A DNA stretch of 7,621 bases. It comes from Alistipes sp. (lineage in GTDB: Bacteria; Bacteroidota; Bacteroidia; Bacteroidales; Rikenellaceae). A model generated the notes under the pieces. The model had not been told where the DNA came from. It did no database searches and saw only the letters and a program-made list of their open reading frames with translations. Below, piece by piece: positions 5,588 through 7,621 of the stretch. The translations under genes were made by a program, and so were the position numbers. The stretch is from positions 1-7,621 of the forward strand of contig JAFOEH010000128.1 of assembly GCA_017380275.1 (NCBI GenBank). Reading direction: 5' to 3'. How positions within the stretch are numbered: position 1 is the first letter of the stretch; each line of letters opens with the position of its first letter.

Positions 5588-7585
5588 TTATTTTACGGCC
5601 TTAACGCGGTAGAGCGAGAAACATTTTGCAGGCAGAGTCTCTGCAATCGCGTTCTGCGTTGTGAGGATTGTGCTCTGGCTCGGAACTATCGCAAGGGGTT
5701 CATCGACCGTGTTATCCAGTTCATAGTCGCTACAATCGAGTCGCTGCACCGTGCCACGATCGGCGAGTTGCTTCACGCCGTCGAACATAATTTTTATAGC
5801 TTGTGCCTCGGTCGATGTGTTCACCACCTTCACAATCAACTCCTCCGCAGCCTCATCCCACACAGCACTCGCAAAGATGCCATCCTCGCCAACGGGCGTG
5901 CGTTCCATCTCAATAGGCACAACGTGCGTTCCGCTGTTGCGGGCATACATCTGCTGAACGTAGTAGCTCACCGATCGAGCAACACGCAGATTATCAAACC
6001 AAATCAGATCGGGACGCCACTGCCATCCCTTAGCGTGGGCAAATAGCGGTGCGTAGGCCGTCATATGCACGATGTCGGCGTTGCGCTCGAGCGTGGTCAT
6101 AAATGCCGCCTCGTAAATCGATGCGCCCGCGTGATTCCACTTCTTACCCGCATCGTGGCAGGCATACTCGCCCGCAAAGACCGCAGGGCCCGTGCGCGGA
6201 TAGTCGTCGTAGCGATACATACTCTTCTGGAACCAATCCACAGGACGATAGTAGTGCTCATCAACCAGATCGGCCCCCTGCTCGCGCATCGCCGCCCAGC
6301 CCAAATTGAAGTTCTCGCCCTCGGAGTCGGGACCTGACGAGCCTATGATCACAATCTCGGGGTGCGCCTTGCGCATCGCCTCAACGAAGAATTTCAATCG
6401 CTCGAAATAGAACTCTCCCCACTGCTCGTTACCGATGGCCAAATACTTCATATTGAAGGGCTCGGGGTGTCCCATCTGGGCACGCACAGCGCCCCACTTG
6501 GTATCGACGTCGCCGTTGGCAAACTCCACAAGGTCGATGCAGTCCTCTATAAAAGGCTTCAGCTCCTCAGCCGTAGCGGGAACGTGGGCGCTCTCCTGCT
6601 CCCAATTCTGGAATTGGCACGCCATACCGACATTCAGTACGGGCAACGGCTCAGCACCAATCTGCTCGGCAAGAAGGAAATACTCATAGAATCCGAGTCC
6701 TCCCGACTGGAAGTAGTCGGGTGCGAAGCGGTAGTTGAAGGTGTACTCCCAGCGATTTTCGTTCAGCGGACGGTTCTCAACGGGGCCCACTGTATTTTTC
6801 CACTGATAACGAGTCTCGATGTCGGCACCCTCGACGATGCAGCCGCCCGGGAAGCGGAAGATACCGGGCTGCAGGTCGTAGAGCGCCTGCACCAAATCGC
6901 GCCTTAGGCCATTGCGCTCGCCCATCCAGGTGTCTGTCGGGAAGAGCGATATATGCTCAAGATCGAGCGTGCCATTACCACCTGTTTGCATACGCTCATC
7001 GACCAAGAACAATCGCAGTTGAGCGTTGTCGATCGTCTGTGGCGAGCGCATCACAATCTCATACTGACGCCACTCGCGCGAGTCGATTGTGATGACCTGC
7101 TGCGCAAACTCCTGATGCTCCTGCTCAGAGGATTGGTCGATAAACTGCACTATCAGCTTGGCCGCCTTACCATCGGGCACACGCGCCCACACCGAGAAGC
7201 GGTAGTCGGCATCGCGCTTCAGGCCAATACCGAAGAAACCCTCGTTCTGCAGGCCTGTCCACTTTGCCGCGTGGCCGCTACTGCCCAGACGGACATAGTG
7301 GGGATTGCGCTCGAAGGGGCCGTCGTTGCGCAGCTCGACATTGCCAAAGACCTCCCATCCCATATAGTGGTCGGGACGGAACTCGAAGGAGCGGTTCTTC
7401 ACAAGTTCAGCATATATACCGCCATCGGCTGCATAGTTGATATCCTCAAAGAAGAGTCCCCACATCGTGGGCTCGATAGCGGCTCCGCGCGCCTTTGCAT
7501 TCAGTTTTATCTGCACAGGCTCGGCAGCCCACAATGCTCCCACGCTTAAAAGCGCAACAACGAGAGCGATTAATCTCTTATTCAT
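5588..7585 (-). CDS. Secreted GH51 alpha-L-arabinofuranosidase
   Basis: A complete 665-residue enzyme that removes terminal alpha-L-arabinofuranosyl groups from arabinan or arabinoxylan. A signal peptide (about 1-20, ending ALWA) predicts export. Residues 25-70 contain the family N-terminal segment EPTMWGLFFEDINYAADGG. Residues about 75-215 look like a carbohydrate-binding beta-sandwich insert of the CBM4_9 type. The (beta/alpha)8 catalytic barrel follows, with FRFPGGC at 243-249, the acid/base E387 in AIGNEQWG and the nucleophile E473 in FAGEYACH. A C-terminal beta domain covers about 535-662. Length and order match Bacteroidetes GH51 enzymes of this two-domain-plus-CBM form. The ATG start is preceded by an A-rich leader with no Shine-Dalgarno, as usual in this phylum; a TTTG at 7615-7618 on the minus strand may belong to its promoter, but the window ends there. 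It converges on the cstA operon, so it is regulated separately. No SusC/SusD or sensor genes are in view, so membership in a polysaccharide utilisation locus cannot be judged. Confidence 0.93.
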   Translation of the reverse strand: MNKRLIALVVALLSVGALWAAEPVQIKLNAKARGAAIEPTMWGLFFEDINYAADGGIYAELVKNRSFEFRPDHYMGWEVFGNVELRNDGPFERNPHYVRLGSSGHAAKWTGLQNEGFFGIGLKRDADYRFSVWARVPDGKAAKLIVQFIDQSSEQEHQEFAQQVITIDSREWRQYEIVMRSPQTIDNAQLRLFLVDERMQTGGNGTLDLEHISLFPTDTWMGERNGLRRDLVQALYDLQPGIFRFPGGCIVEGADIETRYQWKNTVGPVENRPLNENRWEYTFNYRFAPDYFQSGGLGFYEYFLLAEQIGAEPLPVLNVGMACQFQNWEQESAHVPATAEELKPFIEDCIDLVEFANGDVDTKWGAVRAQMGHPEPFNMKYLAIGNEQWGEFYFERLKFFVEAMRKAHPEIVIIGSSGPDSEGENFNLGWAAMREQGADLVDEHYYRPVDWFQKSMYRYDDYPRTGPAVFAGEYACHDAGKKWNHAGASIYEAAFMTTLERNADIVHMTAYAPLFAHAKGWQWRPDLIWFDNLRVARSVSYYVQQMYARNSGTHVVPIEMERTPVGEDGIFASAVWDEAAEELIVKVVNTSTEAQAIKIMFDGVKQLADRGTVQRLDCSDYELDNTVDEPLAIVPSQSTILTTQNAIAETLPAKCFSLYRVKAVK

Positions 7586-7621
7586 ATGTTTTTATTTAAT
7601 TATTTTCGACAATACAAAGCC

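Noticed and set aside
5751..7549. Several plus-strand ORFs opposite the arabinofuranosidase, up to 198 codons
   Set aside because: They are antisense shadows of a complete, well-recognised GH51 gene, a common effect in GC-rich coding DNA.

Overview
The window looks like two genomes joined at about position 1118. The left part (1-1119) carries two co-directional genes that prefer TCC/AGC serine codons and have a strong Shine-Dalgarno (TAAGGAGG), as expected for a gut clostridial Firmicute of the Ruminococcaceae/Faecalibacterium type. The right part (about 1120-7621) uses many TCG codons and has start codons without recognisable Shine-Dalgarno sequences. Its protein families (short CstA, GH51 arabinofuranosidase, secreted esterase) point to a Bacteroidales organism, possibly Alistipes/Rikenellaceae-like. 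The taxonomy is inference from style and protein content; no search was possible.

Layout: 1-744 is the 3' part of a membrane permease, probably a purine-type NCS2 carrier. It is followed 18 bases later by the N-terminal two thirds of a phosphoribosyltransferase, a plausible uptake-plus-salvage pair. That gene is cut at about 1119, where its frame runs straight into hairpins and a tRNA region. Positions 1118-1323 hold no real gene but are dense in structure: four hairpins and a 29-base copy of the 3' end of the neighbouring tRNA gene. A complete tRNA-Thr(CGU) lies on the minus strand at 1324-1395, with its own terminator at 1281-1312. Positions 1396-1602 form a divergent spacer holding the promoters for the tRNA (minus) and the cstA operon (plus).

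From 1603 to 5524 a tight four-gene plus-strand operon encodes CstA (peptide/pyruvate-type carrier), a cytoplasmic helical-repeat protein of unknown function, an exported alpha/beta-hydrolase with an intact Ser-Asp-His triad, and a membrane-anchored metallophosphoesterase. Neighbouring genes overlap by 8 bases or lie 2-4 bases apart, so they are very likely co-transcribed and partly translationally coupled. A bidirectional terminator (5526-5557) separates this operon from a convergent minus-strand gene (5588-7585) for a complete secreted GH51 alpha-L-arabinofuranosidase, which would release arabinose from plant polysaccharides.

The points most worth checking are the abrupt junction at about 1118, which is most likely an assembly chimera but could be a transfer boundary; the tRNA 3'-end repeat, which looks like a recombination attachment site; and the unusual cstA operon with its uncharacterised helical protein.
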